This document shows, one piece after another, positions 62,428 through 64,000 of a stretch of DNA of 64,000 nucleotides; position 1 is the first letter of the stretch, and each line of letters opens with the position of its first letter. The notes below the pieces were generated by a model. That model was not told where the DNA came from. It was given only the letters and a program-made list of their open reading frames with translations, and did not search any database. A program made the translations under genes and the position numbers. This stretch comes from Pacificimonas sp963710205 (GTDB lineage Bacteria; Pseudomonadota; Alphaproteobacteria; Sphingomonadales; Sphingomonadaceae): positions 310,001 through 374,000 of the forward strand of contig CAVPZG010000005.1 in the NCBI GenBank assembly GCA_963710205.1, read 5' to 3'.

Positions 62428-62853
62428 TCATTCCGGCGAGGTGTAGGGCGTGAACGCTCCGAGCGCGCAGCGCGGACCGGCGATGTCATTCAGGCCCCAG
62501 TCGCGCGGCTCCACGGTGTCGAGGCGGCAGAGGCGGCCCCCGAAACGCCGGACGATCAGAATGTCGTTGGGCCTCATGCCCGGACATGCGGACTCGAGCC
62601 GGTTGACCCAAAGGATACGGCCATCGCGGTAGGTCAGCGTGCGGTCGTCGACGATATTCAGGCTCTGGCCAGAGCCGAACGTCGAAATACAGTCCTGCGG
62701 CTCGCCCGCCGTGCGGTCCGCAATATCGCGGGCAAAAGCGGTCTGCGCCTTGGTCGGCGTGTCGGACACTGCGGCGCCCATGCAGCCTGCCAGGAGGGCA
62801 GTGAGGGAGAGACTGGCGGCGGCGGCGAGGTGGCGGAATGGGGAGCGCGACAT
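62428..62853 (-). CDS. Small lipoprotein, unknown function
   Basis: A 141-residue product from ATG 62853 (AGGA upstream; ATG 62856 also possible). The lipobox is LLAGC. The mature part has four cysteines (DCIS, SACPG, RLCRL, RCALG), consistent with two disulfides in an oxidising compartment, and resembles uncharacterised sphingomonad lipoproteins with the pattern DCIS...R.W. No defined family. Confidence 0.6.
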   Translation of the reverse strand: MSRSPFRHLAAAASLSLTALLAGCMGAAVSDTPTKAQTAFARDIADRTAGEPQDCISTFGSGQSLNIVDDRTLTYRDGRILWVNRLESACPGMRPNDILIVRRFGGRLCRLDTVEPRDWGLNDIAGPRCALGAFTPYTSPE

Positions 62854-62938
62854 CATGACATCCTTTCGGGAACACACGGACAGCGGATTATCATGATGCG
62901 CCGTCATCCGGCAACGCAGGATGAACGGACCGCCGCGC

Positions 62939-63460
62939 TCAGGGCACGTCGAACGACGGCTCCGCGGGCTCGGTCACGTCATAATCGCGCTCCCAGCCTT
63001 CGTTTTGAAGCACGAGACGCTGGATCGCAACGGCGTTGCCGTGGCCGTCGAGATCGTCGAGCGCGATGAATTCCGACGGCCAGCAGCGGTAGATGCGGTA
63101 GGCGATGGCGAGTTGTCCGGCCTCGTTGTAAAGTTCCAGGATCACGTCCTTGCGGAAGTCGGCGAGCGAGACTTCGCTGCCCAGGCCGCCGCCCAGATTG
63201 TGGACCTTGTTGGCCCACGTTTCGAATTCCATGTCGTGCGTGACGCCGCGTTCGAGCGTGATGGGTTCGAAGCGGGTGCGGCCGGGCGCGACGCGGGAGG
63301 CATTGACGTCGCCGCCCTCGCGGTGCGCGACGACGCGGGTGGTGCGCTTCAGGGCGCTGACCTTCGAGACGCCCGCGATGTAGCGCGCATCCCATTTGAT
63401 GCGGAACTTGAAGTCCTTGTACGGATCGAAACGGTGCGCGTTGACGGAAAATGGCGGCAT
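62939..63460 (-). CDS. Phage tail tube protein, gp19 (T4-like) family, orphan
   Basis: A 173-residue protein. It has the gp19/Hcp-like tail-tube pattern: DPYKDFKFRIKWDARYIAGVSKVSALKRTT near the N-terminus, the HREGGD loop, ITLERGVTHDMEFETWANKV in the middle, and YRCWPSEFIALDDLDGHGNAVAIQRLVLQNEGWE near the end. GGAGAGG precedes ATG 63460. Such proteins form the inner tube of phages, R-type pyocins and contractile injection systems. No sheath, baseplate or AAA+ gene is adjacent within the window. Confidence 0.82.
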   Translation of the reverse strand: MPPFSVNAHRFDPYKDFKFRIKWDARYIAGVSKVSALKRTTRVVAHREGGDVNASRVAPGRTRFEPITLERGVTHDMEFETWANKVHNLGGGLGSEVSLADFRKDVILELYNEAGQLAIAYRIYRCWPSEFIALDDLDGHGNAVAIQRLVLQNEGWERDYDVTEPAEPSFDVP

Positions 63461-63662
63461 GATGTGGTCCCTCTCCAGTTTCTTTCCAGAGAGGAGTTCT
63501 AGCAGCCGGCGGGCGGGCGTGCCGTGATGACGGTCACGGGGCGCCGCGCCGAGAGGTGCCGGGGGAGGCCCGGCCCGAGCCGCCTTGACAGGTTCTGTTA
63601 ACCATATCTTATGCCCGCTCTGCGAGGCTTGGCGGGAGCGGGGCCTGGGGAAACCAACAGGA

Positions 63663-64000
63663 ATGGCAGGTGCGGACATGACGACGACCGGCATGACGGC
63701 TGCCATTTCCAATGCCGACGTCGATCACAAGCTGCTGACCGACGGGCTCCAGCAGCGCATCGCCGGACAGCTGGGCTTGCTGATCCCGCTTGGGCTGATC
63801 GCCTGGGTGGTTGCGGAATTGCCAAACCGCAACATGCTATGGCTGCTGCTCGGGCTGCAGCTTGCCGTGCAGCTGTTCATCACTGCAAGCTCGCAGTGGC
63901 TGCGGAGCGGTCTTGAGAGCCGGATGGCGGACTCCGGCGCACTGGCAGTCCGGACAATGACATGGATGCTGGCCGAGGGGGCGGCGGGCCTTGTCTGGGG
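63663..64000 (+). CDS. Membrane protein, N-terminal part (runs off window)
   Basis: The frame from ATG 63663 (MAGADMTTTGM...) stays open to the right edge, about 112 codons. It has hydrophobic segments GQLGLLIPLGLIAWVVAEL and NMLWLLLGLQLAVQLFITA separated by a short loop, and a third beginning near the end. This layout is seen at the start of membrane-bound sensor or diguanylate cyclase proteins, but the catalytic part lies outside, so no function is assigned. ATG 63678 is an alternative start. Confidence 0.65.
   Translation, partial: MAGADMTTTGMTAAISNADVDHKLLTDGLQQRIAGQLGLLIPLGLIAWVVAELPNRNMLWLLLGLQLAVQLFITASSQWLRSGLESRMADSGALAVRTMTWMLAEGAAGLVW

Noticed and set aside
1..64000. CRISPR arrays, insertion sequences, prophage blocks and long direct repeats.
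   Set aside because: None was seen. The only regular repeats are within proteins (TolA linker, TolB propeller, GIN and bactofilin strands).

Overview
The window is about 64 kb of GC-rich, gene-dense chromosome. It reads as an alphaproteobacterium, most likely in the order Sphingomonadales. The markers are a GcrA cell-cycle regulator, a DUF1489 protein, DUF4893 and DUF3089 proteins, a PEP-CTERM protein, a small SWIB-domain protein, class I PHA synthase and a tolQRAB-pal cluster preceded by ybgC. The taxonomic call is an inference from gene content; no rRNA is present. I saw no insertion sequence, transposase, integrase or CRISPR array.

Layout. 1-5 kb: end of a YihY-type membrane protein, fabI, a shared terminator, the glnB-glnA nitrogen pair (with a sigma-54-like promoter), tRNA-His and a Leu/Phe/Val dehydrogenase. 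5-14 kb: pyrB with a dihydroorotase-like partner lacking catalytic ligands, an S9 peptidase, ruvX with a non-AUG start, a DUF3089 protein, a D-aminoacylase-like amidohydrolase, and a membrane/secreted protein pair. 14-19 kb: a coupled four-gene capsule block (KpsC-like, GT4 glycosyltransferase, KpsM, KpsE) with no ATPase. 19-25 kb: mmsB, xseB-ispA-coaD, a DEAD-box helicase, a diguanylate cyclase and metZ. 25-34 kb: argD-argF-hslO with a terminator in the argD leader, a frameshifted DUF4893 gene, an ABC-2 permease, gcrA, an overlapping M23 peptidase/bactofilin pair and phaC. 34-43 kb: aminotransferase-hom, then ruvB-ybgC-tolQRAB-pal. 43-51 kb: ispG, a thioredoxin-like protein, a sterol desaturase-like hydroxylase, ppa plus a broken amidase, an exonuclease, mgtE and a response regulator. 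51-64 kb: accessory genes, several broken, including a PEP-CTERM gene under a consensus sigma-54 promoter, a photolyase-like protein with unusual domain order, an S1/P1 nuclease, two small proteins, a GST, lipoproteins, an acyltransferase, a cytochrome c, and an orphan phage tail-tube (gp19-like) gene.

Most of the window is core metabolism (pyrimidine, arginine, methionine/threonine, isoprenoid and fatty acid synthesis) and envelope maintenance. The most unusual pattern is a run of seven single-base frameshifts in six genes between 28.9 and 55.9 kb. Each leaves the gene one base too long (3n+1 per lesion), with an otherwise intact frame on both sides. All hit dispensable-looking genes. This is either recent decay or a systematic base-insertion artefact, and it should be settled before those genes are called dead. 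I found no complete, clearly novel multi-gene system. The best leads are the orphan tail-tube gene, the rearranged photolyase-like protein, the sigma-54 PEP-CTERM promoter and the argD leader terminator.
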